NCBI RefSeq assembly: GCF_014839805.1
Contig: NC_051120.1
Location: forward strand, 8,370,001-8,434,000
Direction: 5' to 3'
Source: Manduca sexta
Lineage: Eukaryota; Arthropoda; Insecta; Lepidoptera; Sphingidae
Length of the DNA: 64,000 nt
Shown: positions 24,205 through 36,000 of the stretch, in pieces
Layout: each line of letters begins with the position of its first letter
How positions within the stretch are numbered: position 1 is the first letter of the stretch
Translations under genes and position numbers: made by a program
Notes under the pieces: generated by a model
Told to the model about the DNA's origin: nothing
Seen by the model: only the letters and a program-made list of their open reading frames with translations
The model's database searches: none

Positions 24205-24425
24205 ATCTACTACTTAGAGGGTCTAGGCCTTAGTCCACTGCGCTGGCTTAGTCCGAGTAAACTTCACATACCTTCGAAATTCTTATGGAGAACTTCTCAG
24301 GTATGCAGTTTTCCTTCATTGGTAAAGCAAGTAATACTCACATAAATTTACAAGCTGCAAACGCTTAGTTGGGAGTGGACTATGAAACGACCGAGTCGAA
24401 TGTCTGTATTTTCAAAACCCAAGGC
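24205..24425 (+). repeat. interspersed repeat, 'CTGGCTTAGTCCGA' type
   Basis: GGGTCTAGGCCTTAGTCCAC, CACATACCTTCGAAATTC and GAACTTCTCAGGTATGCAG match the family at 9006-9255. Confidence 0.6.
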
Positions 24426-25239
24426 CTTGCACTTCTTTTTTAATAGATACTAAATAAGACAAAATTTTACGTCGACATGAGTCTGTAGTGCGTGCAGTTT
24501 TTTTCGCTAAATATAACCATTAAAAATACTCTGAATATATAATCTGCAGTTTTCGGTGTAGGAATGACTATTTGTATAAGATAAGTTAAACGGTGTGGGC
24601 AGTCTGATTACAGTGTACGTAAAGAGATCTCAACAGGTCCAGCGATAAATTCGACACTCATAAAGATAAGATAACAACGGAAATACTGAAAAAGGTTTTT
24701 TTACGGCTCTGGTAACGGCCCGCATAGCGCTCCAGTATACCACGTAAAAATAAGGCAGAAAAGAGACGTTATCATTTCAAGTGGTCTGCCGCGATGATGT
24801 AGTTTTCATTGTCGTACCACTGTTCTGCTGAGGTTTTGTGGTCATCCGCGCTCCTCCCTATAAAAAAAATATTTCAAATTTTTTTTGTTAAGTTTGTTTT
24901 GCTTCACCGTAAAATTTCAATCATTTACGTGTTCCTTTATTGTTGCTTTAATTATTAATAGACAAAGCATCCTGCCATGATACTACAACCACAATTACTT
25001 ACGAGTCAAACTCTACATATCAGATATGCATAATATCGTCCATACCTGGTTTGATGTCCTAATTCTACACATGTTAAGCGACAAACCATGCTGTCTGATA
25101 ATGCTATTAAGGTCAGGGATATAAATTAGACATATCGTGACACTCTGTCCACGGCGTAGTAAACAGACTGTCAATATTCGAAGTAATACGTCGAAAGGAG
25201 AGGGTGTCTTGCATAAATATTATAATATCAGGCCTGTAT

Positions 25240-25500
25240 TATATACTGTTCCACTGCTGCGGGCCTTCTCTACTATTGAGAGGGATTATGCTTTAGTCCA
25301 CCACGCTGGCCTAGTGCGAATTGGTAAACTTCACATACCCTCAAATTCTTATAGGTAAGCGGGTTTCCTCACAATGTTTTCCTTAACCGATAAAGCAAGC
25401 AGTCTCACCATAAACGGGATAAAAGTACGTATGTAACCAGAAAGCGGAATTTGATGAAAACCAGTATCGGATCCAGGTTTTGGGTCATCCCTGACAAATT
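25240..25500 (+). repeat. interspersed repeat, same family as 9006
   Basis: CCACTGCTGCGGGCCTTCTC, ACTATTGAGAGGG, CACGCTGGCCTAGTGCGAAT and AATGTTTTCCTTAACCG. Non-coding. Confidence 0.65.
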
Positions 25501-25804
25501 TAAAATTAAACTTTATTTGATCCTCCTTTTTAATCCTTCCTGGAGTACAATTTCTAGTAATTATTCTTAGGTAAGCCATGTTAAGTGGATAGGGAGAATA
25601 TTTTTTTCCAATTTGTACGATTACTGGGACTGCTTACTTAAGTCTTAGATCCGTGATTTATAAACTGATGAAATGGAATTTTCGTGCCATGACGGTAGAG
25701 AGAAACCTTACGGCCATACCACAGATGGTATAACTATATTAAATAGCTTAAATCAAACTCTTACATAAATCATTCGATAAGTATTCGAACTGATACTGGT
25801 TTTA

Positions 25805-26095
25805 ACTCGTGGTAGGTCTCTCATATGTGAGAGTCCGCCTGAGTAGGTACCACCGCAATGTCTATTTCTACCGCCGAGCAGCAGTGTCTTGTCACTCTCG
25901 TGTTCCGGTTTGAAGAACATTGTAGCCATTGTAACTACTGGACATAATGAGACTTAACATCTCATGTCTCAGGATGGCAAGCGCGGTAGAATACTTTGTA
26001 ATTCAACGTGTTGCATGGTGTTTCTATTGTTTATGGGCAGTCGTATTGCTTACCACCAGGCAAACGGCAAACTCGTTTCGTCATTCAAAGAAATA
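25805..26095 (-). repeat. 'GACGAGCTTGCC' family, reverse copy
   Basis: Reverse complement shows GACGAAACGAGTTTGCCGTT, CCTGGTGGTAAGCAATACG, CATCCTGAGACATGAGATG and, at its far end, GGTACCTACTCAGGCGGAC. Confidence 0.7.
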
Positions 26096-26479
26096 AAAAA
26101 AACGGTAATCGAATTTAAGCTATTACGTTTAGACTCCGACGAACTAACAGTCCAGCGTATAATTTATTTTTAACTGTACAATATTGTTTGCGGTTCCGTT
26201 AATGACTAAATAGTTTATGATTTTAAACAATTTTAATATATTCAAGGCTACCACGCTTGGATTGTTTTCATTATTTAGTAATTGCTATTGGCATTTTGTT
26301 GATAACTGTAATATTTGTACCTACTTGAAAAATGTATTTTATCGTTCAAAATTATTATGTATGTCCATCCTTTTCAAAAGATCTGTCTGGAAATCTTTGA
26401 GCAAAGCCTGCATTACCCAGTGGACAGCTTGTGGCTGATTGTGACAGTTATGAACATCGTCGTCAGTTAAATTATAAGA

Positions 26480-26680
26480 TAATTACTTTCCTGGGTTTGA
26501 TGCCTGGATCGGGTAAAGTTGTATTGGATTATCAGCTCGGTATCAACCAGGAGTAATTTGCCCGTTTCAGCTCGCTGATATCCCCTCTATTGTATAACGA
26601 GACGGAATACACATGCCAAAAGGCTTGCGTACTAACTTCGCCTCTATCTACCCCTTCGGATATGAAACGGTTATGTATAT
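26480..26680 (+). repeat. tRNA-derived SINE, diverged
   Basis: GGTTTGATGCCTGGATCGGG, GAGACGGAATACACATGCC, CTATCTACCCCTTCGG. 5' promoter part missing. Confidence 0.55.
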
Positions 26681-26689
26681 ATTACTTTA

Positions 26690-26912
26690 TTTTATACGGG
26701 CACTGCACCTAATGGTATGTGGAGTGCCCAATAGAATGTCGACTGACGAGAGACAATTACCTCTCAGCAATCGACACATTTATGCCGGCCTGTTGGAACC
26801 GGATATACACAAGCTGATCCCGGAACGCGACACACTTACGCGGGCCACTATGGCGGGTTTTATAGGTCACTCTCAGGGCGGATATAAAATATATCCTACC
26901 ACCAGAAAACCG
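26690..26912 (+). repeat. interspersed repeat, 'GATGGTAAGTG' family
   Basis: Third copy of the 13966 family: CACTGCACCTAATGGTATG, AATAGAATGTCGACTGACGA, GATATACACAAGCTGATCCC, AAAATATATCCTACCACCAG. Confidence 0.75.
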
Positions 26913-27107
26913 CTTATATTTTGACTCTAAATCCAAACCCGTGACATAAAAGCTATTTATCGTAATATACGTACTCTGTTGCATTCACTAATAACTAATT
27001 CAAGTTATATGTTCAACGTTTCATTCAGTTAATAATAAAACGTGAAAACTCACATAATCGTCGCGCAGTATCAGCCTGCTTTTCATATCAGTCTAAGCAT
27101 TGGAATC

Positions 27108-30100
27108 ATGAACGCCAGTCATTTCTTGCTACTCTGCAACGCGCTTCTGTTGCACGCCGTCACCATTAGCATAGACAACCGTGTTGTGTGTACGTACCTA
27201 GTTTGTTTTTGTGCGTAAAGGCAAAGGAAAGGTGTTTGTGTGAATTAGTGAAAATGCTAAAAATATATTTTAAATGAATTTTTTTTTTCTGATTTTTAAT
27301 TACATGTAGTTATAATTATAGGATGGTGTGTTCCGTGATTTTTGCCTTAAGTATATGTTTACACGTCTAATTAATTTATTTTGAAAGAAATCTCTACTTG
27401 TTTACATTTAGTTTCCCCCTTCTGCATTGCTAAAGGGTTTGTATCACTAAAACAGATAATTTAAAATAAACATTTTAATAATTTGAGTAGTAAGTCCGTG
27501 AAGCGATTTTTCAATAGTAAATACTGTGACATATATTGCGTCCATATTTATAAAAGCGTTAATTCCACATACACAAATACTTTAATTGTATGAAGGTAAA
27601 ATTTTATAAGCATTTTCTCACATGATTGGCTCGGTGGCGTAGTTGTACCGCATGCGCGGTACGACAGCGCTCTGAGGTCCTGGGTTCGAATCCTGGGTCG
27701 GGCAAAGTGATATTTGGGTTTTTCTGCTCAGTATCAGCCTGGAGTCTGGAATTTGTGCCTGATGTGGCGATAGGCTCGCGCATCACATCATGGGACGGAC
27801 TACTTGGCGAAAAGCGGGTGCCTTGGTTGCACCTCTACATACCCCTTCGGGGATAAATGCGTGATGTTGTGTGTGTGTATTTTTTCACATATTTTATGTA
27901 TGTGTTATTATACAAGCAATAATACCACTATATGCAATATCATTTGTTATAATATAATGATAAATGTTTTGTTCGCCTGCGTGAAGTCTTTCCCGCCACG
28001 AGTCTTTAAAATGTATTAAGCCAGCGCCATCTATTGAAAAAACGGGTTAAAGAATTGTTTCCCATGGGAGTAAATTACCGGAATAAAAAATAGCCTATCT
28101 TAATCCAGGACATTTACCCGTGTGCCAATTTTTACCTATCCAATTCCATTCAGTCGTTTCTGCGTTTATTTCTAACAAACAAACAAAAATGCAAACATCG
28201 AAACATATTCACAAACTTTAGCATTTCTATATTAAGATAAGATAAAATAGTAAGAAGTAAGATTATAATCGGTTTTACGTTCCTACGCATGATATTCAGT
28301 GTTCTATAACAGTTCATTTTTTGTGATAAGTTAAAACCATTGACAATATTCTTTTTTTTTTGTTCCAATATGTACCTACTTAATTTTAATAAAATAAAAA
28401 TGATTCATCGCTTATTATCACAACTTATTACATATTAACATTGTAAACAACATACTTACACGTTTTTATTTATTCTATTTAAAAGACACCATCGTCAGTT
28501 AAACAAACAATGGATATACAAAAGTGTAACTACGTAACTAACGTACTATTAACAATATAATATACTCGTAGTGTATAATAAGTAATAAATTGGCATGGCA
28601 ATAAATTATTAACACAGTGTCATGAACAGTATTTATCTATATAAGCAGGAGCAGGCCTTTTCTTGTCACTTTTTTTAGGGACACGATAATTCTCGAAAGT
28701 TTTATAATGTATTATATCCTTGTTGTATTGTATCGGCCTATAATGTCCTAATGTTGGGCAGAAGTTTTTCAAAACAGTTTCTATGGATTTACTTTCAGCT
28801 TTTTCGCGAGTTTTCATAGCCATCGTATGACATTCATTTTCATTGTGACGATAATGTCTTTTTCTCAAAGAGAATAATTTTTGTTCTCGTGTATCACTAT
28901 ACATTATCTCACAATTAAGCCACTCTTTAAAAGCTTGAATACCCGTTTTTTAATCAAAGCTAGCCGGTACCTATCTTTTGCATTCTTCTTAGCTTCTGAT
29001 CTTTAAAACACAGCCAATAAAAAATCTTTTTATTAATATTTATTTTATTCGAAACTTACACTTCTTTATTTTACATCTACGGTTCCAGTAACATATAGTA
29101 TTTTTTTTTGCTTTGTTTGACGAGACTAGCTTGCCCTTCGCCTGATAGTAAGCGATACGACCGCTCATAAACAGCAGAAACATCAACACCATGAATCACA
29201 AACAATCCCGGATCTTGATTTTTTTGGAAACGGGGCAAAATCTGGATCATGCCGCCCCCGACCACCTTTTTTTTTAACTTTGTCATCATCATCATCATTT
29301 CGCGCCGCGCGGGAAATAATTTATGTGTGTAATGTTCAGGATGTCTCAGTAGTTAGTTTACATTTGCCGCCTTCTGCCAAGTTTGGATTTACCGCCCGGG
29401 GTATGGGCCCCGGCTTGCGCCCCCATAGATCCGGGGCTGATCACAAAGTAATGGTTGGTATTCCACTGCGCTCGCCATCCGGAGATATGACATATTAAGT
29501 CTTATTATGTCCAATACTTACAGCGGCTACAATTTTTTTTTTTTTAAAAGATAAGCATGTTGTTTTAACAACATAATTTCAGTGACCCATTATAAAAATT
29601 ATGAAGAATTTGTATATTGCCTTATACACAAATGTGTGTACTGCCCAAGTGATTGTTTACATTTTCCTCGCACTATGAATAAATTTTAAACAACATAATA
29701 GCTTTACAAACGCTTGTCATGGAGTATACCGTAATAGATTTGCTTGAAGGTCTTCAGAATATAAAATTAAACTACAAATGAGGACGAAGAAAAATCTCAC
29801 CTAAATCGGGGAACAATCCATACTTACCTTATTAATATTGTAAATACAAAAGTTTTTAAAAGTTTTGGTTTGTATGTTAGTTAGAAGTAAATGCAGTAAC
29901 AACTGAATGGATTTGGATATTTGCGTGCGAATAGATCATGTCCTGGGTTAACACATAGGCTACTTGCATCTCGGTAATTTGCTCCCATGGGAAATTATAA
30001 TGGATTTATTAAATCTAGTTTTTAAATACATGGCGCTGGCATCCTAGTGTTTTGAGGACTATTGTAGTCGGAAAGCCTATACACGCGGGCGAAACTGCGA

Positions 30101-32391
30101 GCTACATCTAGCTATATTATAAATGCTAAAGCAACTCTGCCTCACTATTTGTCTGTTACGATTTCACGGTTTAACCATAGAAACGACTTGTATTAAATCG
30201 ACTATAGAAATAGTTTGAGACCCTGGGAAGGACGTGGACGAGTTTTTATCCTAGGAAAATCTGTAGCGGGACTTTTAAATCTAAAAAACTTTTTCACGCA
30301 GGCGCAGCTTCGAGCGAAAACCATTACTAAGTGATATACCGCGAGCAATGACCATTACTTTTATAAGTGATATAGATACAACTAGGCCAGCGAGGCTGTC
30401 GCACAATAGTACATTTATTATTATTCTCATTTGAGAAATCGAGATGTTTAGACGCACGGCCATTCTCAGTTCAGTAGTTGCACGGATGTATCGAATTATT
30501 GAATCATTACCAGTACTACTAGGTAATTTGCTGTGGAACGAATGCCGTTACATGACCATTTACATTCGTTTCAAAACAAATATTTGTAAATGAGTATAAC
30601 AATAAATATAGAAACAGACGTGACGCTGTGATTCATTGGAACAATCAATTATAAGTAGACGTTACTTGATTATATTTCGTTCTGTTTCATTTCTATAGTA
30701 GTTGCCTAATGAGTAATGAACTAGGAGATCAGGTTTAAAACCAGGAGCTGATCCATAGTTATTTTAGCTTGTTCGACGAACCAAATGCTAATCTAATAGT
30801 ATGCCTATCTACGTCAATAACAACTAATTCCGGATTGACATTATTAAATTCACACTTTATCCTATTTCAGCAAACTCAAAAGTGGAATTGTCACCGCTCT
30901 TCATAGCCTGCGGGCTTAACGACATCATCACGATTTCAGCACCAATGGTGGACAAAAATGCTCTATATTACTTGACTAAACCCAATGGAGATGTAACAAA
31001 AATCGATATACAACAACCGAGCTATATAAAGAGGAAACACAATGATCTTTATAATGATGAAATAGCAGTTAAACATGTAAAAGCAGATGCAAGGCCGATC
31101 GTAACACCCCTAAACAACTACCAAATATTAAACGTTAAAGATAAAAGATTAAATGAATTGGAAATGGAAGAGAGAATTGAATCTAGTGATATAGTTATAG
31201 GTCCTTTGACAGAAGACGATCATGGTAATTGGGTGTTAAGCGTTTATCACAAGGACTTGGATGGGAACTGGATTGAACTGTTTCAAGTGATTACTATAGA
31301 AATTGTTGGTAAGTCTGAATTTATTTTGAAAATTTTATATTTTTCTTAGTATTTCCCCGGAGTTTGGAATTAGTGTCCGTTTTGGCGATAAGCTCGCCCC
31401 CTATCGCATCATTGGAGGGAACTGAAATACACCTACCAACCATACCACTTCGGGGCCTTTGAGAACAATGGATGGATTGACATTCTATACTATAGTCAAT
31501 TTTTACTTATCAATACATAGTAAGAATATTTATTTGTATAAAGAATTTAGATAATTTTTTCAATTATCAGATAGTATCGGTTGAATAATCTTGTAATTAT
31601 TGTTAAGAAACTGGCGATACTACTATAATAAGTAAATATTTAATTCAAAAATATCTGCCGCGCAAATTCTTATATTTCGTTTCCATGCTTGGTATAATAT
31701 AGCATTCCTATTATTCCCTTTATATTGATGAACGCATTAAAATACGAAATAATTAAATTAACATTTAAGTAATTTAACGTTCGTGAATAACATGAATATT
31801 CATAAATTAATGCGCGGATATGCATCTAATGCCATGTTCGACTGGCATACTATTAAATCGTTATATAAGTAACTACAGGATATGATATCGAGGTCTAGAA
31901 AGTTCTAGCACTATCGAGCAAGAAACAATAAATATTTTCGTCCATACTTAAGTTTATTGAAAAAGCAACGATCACTAGAGATATTAAAATGCAAACAGGA
32001 GTTCTATCAGTACAGGAGCCAATCCAAAATCTATACCTACTGAAGATAGAGATGGATTTTTTTTCCATATATTGGAAAAGAATAATATGTACGACATTCT
32101 TTTTTTTCAGAAAACGTGCCGCCGAGTCTAAGCAACCCAAAAATAAGTCTAGGAGATGAGTTCAGACCAAGTTTTGCATATCCTATTAAAAATTTAGAAA
32201 GTTGTGAACTCATTGCACCGGGTTCCACGTTCGATCGCTTTTATACCAGAAGCAATATAGAATTTGACAGATGCGGATACGTCATAGACAATGTGACGAA
32301 ACCAGACGAGGGTCTTTGGACGATCATCGGCGTCGGAAGAATTGTCTATGAAACACAAATTTATTTAAAAATATTAAATACAATAACTTAG
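27108..32391 (+). CDS. secreted protein with two Ig-like modules
   Basis: Exons 27108-27189, 30871-31308 and 32111-32391, all phase 1; total 801 nt, 266 residues plus stop. MNASHFLLLCNALLLHAVTIS is a clear signal peptide. Module 1 is recognisable by YYLTKPNGD and DIVIGPLTEDDHGNWVLSV, but both family cysteines are replaced (Tyr and Ser) and a basic/acidic insertion of about 50 residues separates the two halves. Module 2 keeps its cysteines (SCELIAPGS, RCGYVIDNV, DEGLWTII, RIVYETQIYL) and closely resembles module 6 of the upstream multi-Ig gene. No membrane helix; the stop follows KILNTIT. Start chosen because this ATG begins the only hydrophobic leader with a phase-matched donor (T|gtacgt). 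Probably a secreted paralogue of the upstream gene; function unknown. Confidence 0.75.
27625..27860 (+). repeat. tRNA-derived SINE, best copy
   Basis: GGCTCGGTGGCGTAGTTGTA (A-box region), GGTTCGAATCCTGGG (B box), CAAAGTGATATTTGGGTTTT, TCACATCATGGGACGGACTA, CTACATACCCCTTCGGGGAT. An RNA polymerase III type internal promoter, but no tRNA cloverleaf. In intron 1 of the two-Ig gene. Confidence 0.8.
28020..28180 (+). repeat. dispersed repeat fragment
   Basis: GCGCCATCTATTG, AAAATAGCCTATCTTAATCC, TCCATTCAGTCGTTTCTGCG and ACAAACAAACAAA form a string typical of degraded insect repeats. Non-coding. Confidence 0.4.
28620..29000 (-). pseudogene. Lys-rich coiled-coil-like ORF, probably frameshifted exon
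   Basis: Antisense in intron 1 of the two-Ig gene. From an acceptor-like TTTTAAAG (29001 and up), a frame reads SEAKKNAKDRYRLALIKKR. It breaks near 28935 and resumes in another frame as FKEWLNCEIMYSDTREQ, then continues through RKRHYRHNENECHTMAMKT, NFCPTLGHYRPIQYNKD and KKSDKKRPAPAYIDKYCS to a TGA at 28620-28622. The composition (Lys, Arg, Glu, periodic aromatic residues) and long open frame look protein-coding. An AATAAA on this strand lies about 145 nt past the stop. I do not recognise the family. It could be the last exon of an antisense gene or a processed or decayed copy. Confidence 0.4.
29110..29530 (+). repeat. 'GACGAGCTTGCC' family copy, interrupted
   Basis: Left half at 29113-29202 (GACGAGACTAGCTTGCCCTT, AAACAGCAGAAACATC) and right half at 29440-29530 (CCACTGCGCTCGCCATCC, TAAGTCTTATTATGTCC). 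They are separated by the insertion at 29203-29439. Confidence 0.7.
29203..29439. mobile_element. hAT-like MITE nested in a SINE-like repeat
   Basis: 237 bp with inverted ends CAATCCCGGATC and GATCCGGGGCTG (10 of 12 match). It is flanked by an exact 8-bp duplication ATCACAAA (29195-29202 and 29440-29447), as expected for hAT elements. Non-coding; has a T-run and a (CAT)n tract. Confidence 0.7.
29840..30325 (+). mobile_element. two adjacent Helitron-like tails
   Basis: First unit ends CACGCGGGCGAAACTGCGAG, CTACATCTAGCTAT near 30115. The second (30117-30325) has TTTGAGACCCTGGGAAGGAC, GCGGGACTTTT and CACGCAGGCGCAGCTTCGAG. Both resemble the 3' part of 19326-20219 and have decayed ends. Confidence 0.5.
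31345..31460 (+). repeat. tRNA-derived SINE 3' fragment
   Basis: CCCCGGAGTTTGGAATTAG, GGCGATAAGCTCGCCCCCTA, CCACTTCGGGGCC. Just past the second exon of the two-Ig gene. Confidence 0.6.
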
Positions 32392-33066
32392 CAATTAAAT
32401 GTAGTTTTTATATTTCTTTCAATATATGCCATTATTTACAGTTACAGGAGGTCAAATTGTTAAGTAAAATACATTATTACAAATTATAATTTATTTACAT
32501 TTTTGTAGCTCATATAATAGCTACATAGTCTTAATAATAACAAAGAGTCATTTGTTGTTAAGCTCAGTTAGTCACGTGCAATGTCTATAAAATTGTAGTA
32601 AATTCTAACGCGATAACAAAACTGATTACAATAACTGTCATGTAATTATGTTAGCAAAATATTTTAAGGTGTGAAGCTTACCTTACTTAATCAAGAGACC
32701 TGAACAAAAGTGTCTCCAAAATTAGGGCAGGATTATGGTTTACAGGGATCTTATTCTCTGACAGTGTAATCTCATAACACAGCCGTGTTACGATATCTTT
32801 GTGAAATTAACGTGGAATAGTATTTTATTGTCTTAAGCGCGACACGTTGCGTTACGTGTCTGTAGTGTACCGTCAAGATACATTGTGGCATAGAGAACAA
32901 GGTCCCGGACGTTATTTTGGCCTGAAGATACTCTGATATAATATTCGAAAGATGAAAAATAAGGCATAACTTTTATAGACCGTTACACGACTACTTGCAA
33001 CACTCGAAGCCTACAAATACATATTGACCCGGGTATTCTGTTGAAGGCAATTCACAAAAAAGTATC
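32392..33066. other. intergenic between convergent genes
   Basis: Separates the two-Ig gene (plus) from Leo1 (minus). An ATTAAA at 32394-32399 lies right after the Ig stop codon. A MITE occupies 32743-32907. Confidence 0.6.
32743..32907. mobile_element. MITE, 'CAGGG.CTTATTCTCT' family
   Basis: Ends CAGGGATCTTATTCTCTGAC and GCATAGAGAACAAGGTCCCG are inverted; the inside has TAACACAGCCGTGTTACGAT and CACGTTGCGTTACGTGTC. Related to 46213-46395. Confidence 0.6.
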
Positions 33067-36000
33067 TCAATCGCTCCCGCTTCCGCTTCCGCTCCCGCTG
33101 GCACTCCCGCTGCGGGCGGGCGTGGCCTCGCCTCCTGCTTTGTCATCGCTGCCTTCGTCGTCAGAATCCTTGAGCGCTTTAGCGCGGTCCTGACGCCGCG
33201 CACGACGCGTTTCGACGTCAGACGCGTCCGATTCTGACGAGTATATGGCTGCACCCGCTGACGCTAAACAAATGATTTTATTGAGTTATAAATTGAATAA
33301 AAAAAAATCATAAAGTAGAACCAATTGACCAAACTTCCCGCTACTATGACTTTTTTATTACGGTATAATTTCTGTAAATATATAATCCAAGTGCAGTGGT
33401 GGTTTTACCCGATGCGAGGTTCCTAACAGGGTAAAGAATGGGTCCCTAATTTCAACTTCTCTCACTCTATTAATAGTTTTAGCTAATTGAATTTCAAGTT
33501 TAATGTAAAGTCCAGTCATTACAGATTTAGTATTCCAGTAGTAGTGATGCGGTACCTTTCTGTCCTTGCTTGTACTTGTTCTTGATGGCCTGCAGCGAGA
33601 CGCCGCCCTCGTCTTCGGAGTCGTCGCCTCGCTGCGCCGCGCGTGCGCCGGCGCGTCGCTTGGGTCGAGCGGACACGCGCGACCGCATCGCCGCACGCAA
33701 CTCCATCTCCTCTTTCTGAAAACAATAATATCTCATATCAACATTTTTTATATGCCAAAGGCAAAAAAACAACTAATGCCTAGTAGCACTTCGTCTACTC
33801 CAGTTCCATACTGAATCCATAGTTATAAAAGAACTACTGAACTGATTCCGATGAAATTTGGTATGATAGTTCGAGACCCTGGACCTCTTCACATAAGGTA
33901 CTTTTTATCGTGGAAACATACATAACCAGGATAAGCAACCTTTCATTCAGGAAAATATTATCACAACCACAGCAATGCGTAAAAAACAAATTATTATCTA
34001 CCCACATTAGAGTGGGATAAGGAAAAAGGCGACAGTATAATTATAAACTTTACCTTGAGCTGGTACTTCCTATCCGCATCAGGATCCGTGCCGACCTGCG
34101 ACAGGATCTTGATAGCGGAGGTCTTCGTGGACCGGTCAGCGAGCGACAGCGTCATCTTGCGGTGAGTGAACGACTCGGTCGAGTGTGGACGGAACGACAG
34201 CTTCGTTCGGAACACAGCTTGCCCTTGGAGACCTGTGCCTTGACGCACGAACAGGTGGTTGTGGTCCCCCTGGCATGAAAAAAATATTTTAGAAGACATA
34301 AAGATGGTAAAAATTAAAGGAAAACAGAATTGGGTATGTGGAACCTGGCAGTAGTTACGGGCTGTTATAACATATAGAAGATAGAAGAGCTATCAAATGA
34401 GATGCTAGAACAGTTCTCAATAACAGTATATCTAGGTTAACCTGACTATAATATGTAACTGATATTGTTGAATATTATAATAAAGAACCCAGTCATGGAC
34501 ACCAATAACCAGTAATGGACATGAAACTTACGTGCAAAGGCTGTTTGTAAACGTCGAATATCTCGGAGCCGAGGTGCAGCGACATGCTACCATCGGACCA
34601 TTTCACCATCCGCGCGTTCGACTCCTTGATCGCGTTGCCTTCTTTGTCAAACGCTGTGCGCCATCGAATGGTGTTTTCTACTTTCAACTTTAACCTGAAA
34701 TTGTGAATCATTAATATTTTAATTGTTTTACCATTCCTTTGAAAGAACATAGAGAAGCAGTGCTTTGTGACTGATAATTATTATTCATGCATAATAATTG
34801 CATAAACAATAATTTTGTTTATTCAGTTGTATTAAAAAGAAAATAGTAAAGTACTAATAATCCTCATTGTAAAGAAAAAGTTCGAAAAAGAACTTCAAAC
34901 CAATTATTACAAAAGCTGGAATCCTCCCTTGCTCCCCTGATGGGTTAAAAGTCAGATATACCCATGCAAACTATAAAGTATGTTCCTAAAACCACTCACC
35001 TAGCCCGACCCTCTTCATCCAAAGTTTCTTCTTCATCAATCTCATCTTCGTAAGTGTTCGGGTCGTAAGGCCTGGTCTCTACAGACAAGAAGTTGGGCAG
35101 CTTCACGAAATGCAACTCCTTGCCTAGCTCGGTCCAGATCTTGGGCATGTCGACGTCGATACGAGTCTCCGGAATTTCCACTTCTTCTTCTTCTTCGGGC
35201 TTTTCACGCGGCTCCTGGATTAATATACATAACATTACACCTTTTCTCTCTTCATGGATAGACAGAGGTATTATCACACCCACATTTCGCTGGCTATGTT
35301 GGGTCTATTATTATAGATTCCAGATTCCACATTGATACGAAGCACAAAACCTAATTTTCCTCGACCCGCGACCTCAGCACGTCAATCGTACCGCAATGTC
35401 GCATCGCAGTATGACACACTTAATGTATGGATTGCATAATTTCTTTACACGGTCCGATTTTGGGCATAACTGCCATAAGGCTAGGCAGTACAGTGCAATA
35501 GTACTTCCGAGGACAACGAGCCCACCAGACCCTAATCAGTGACCTTCTACTTTTTTTAATACCCTGTGAAAACTAGCTACCTACCTACCAAAAACTGTAA
35601 TCAGGGTCTTTTGGCTCCTGCCCAAGTCCTTGCATTGATTAAGCGAATTGCACACACTGGGCCGGGAGGCCCTTGTTTTCCATCAGGGCTCTTGTTTACC
35701 TAGCTACGCCACTGGGTATCATATCTCTTATTTACTTTATAATGAGTTTGTACTCATTACCTCATCCCCGCTGCCCTTCCGTTCGTCAGGCGAACGGCGT
35801 CCATCGTCGGATCGCGCGGCGCTGCGCGACCGCGAGCGAGACCGGGAGGCGCGCTTGTCGCTTCCCTCGTCCTCTGTGCTGATGTCCGAAGCATCTCCGA
35901 AGAGTGCATCCGCCGTAACTGCAAACGATATAATCAATATAAAAACATATCTTACTTTTCGTTTTCTCAATTTCTGTTGAATCAGGTTTTGGATCCTAAA

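Larger units (their letters stand above)
23068..27107. other. intergenic, SINE-rich
   Basis: Four kilobases between the protease homologue and the second Ig gene. No coding exon seen. Contains repeat copies at 24205-24425, 25240-25500, 25805-26095, 26480-26680 and 26690-26912; the rest is AT-rich DNA with nothing recognised. Confidence 0.6.

Noticed and set aside
27625..27700. tRNA gene from A/B-box motifs
   Set aside because: No cloverleaf or anticodon stem; continues into a SINE body with several copies in the window.
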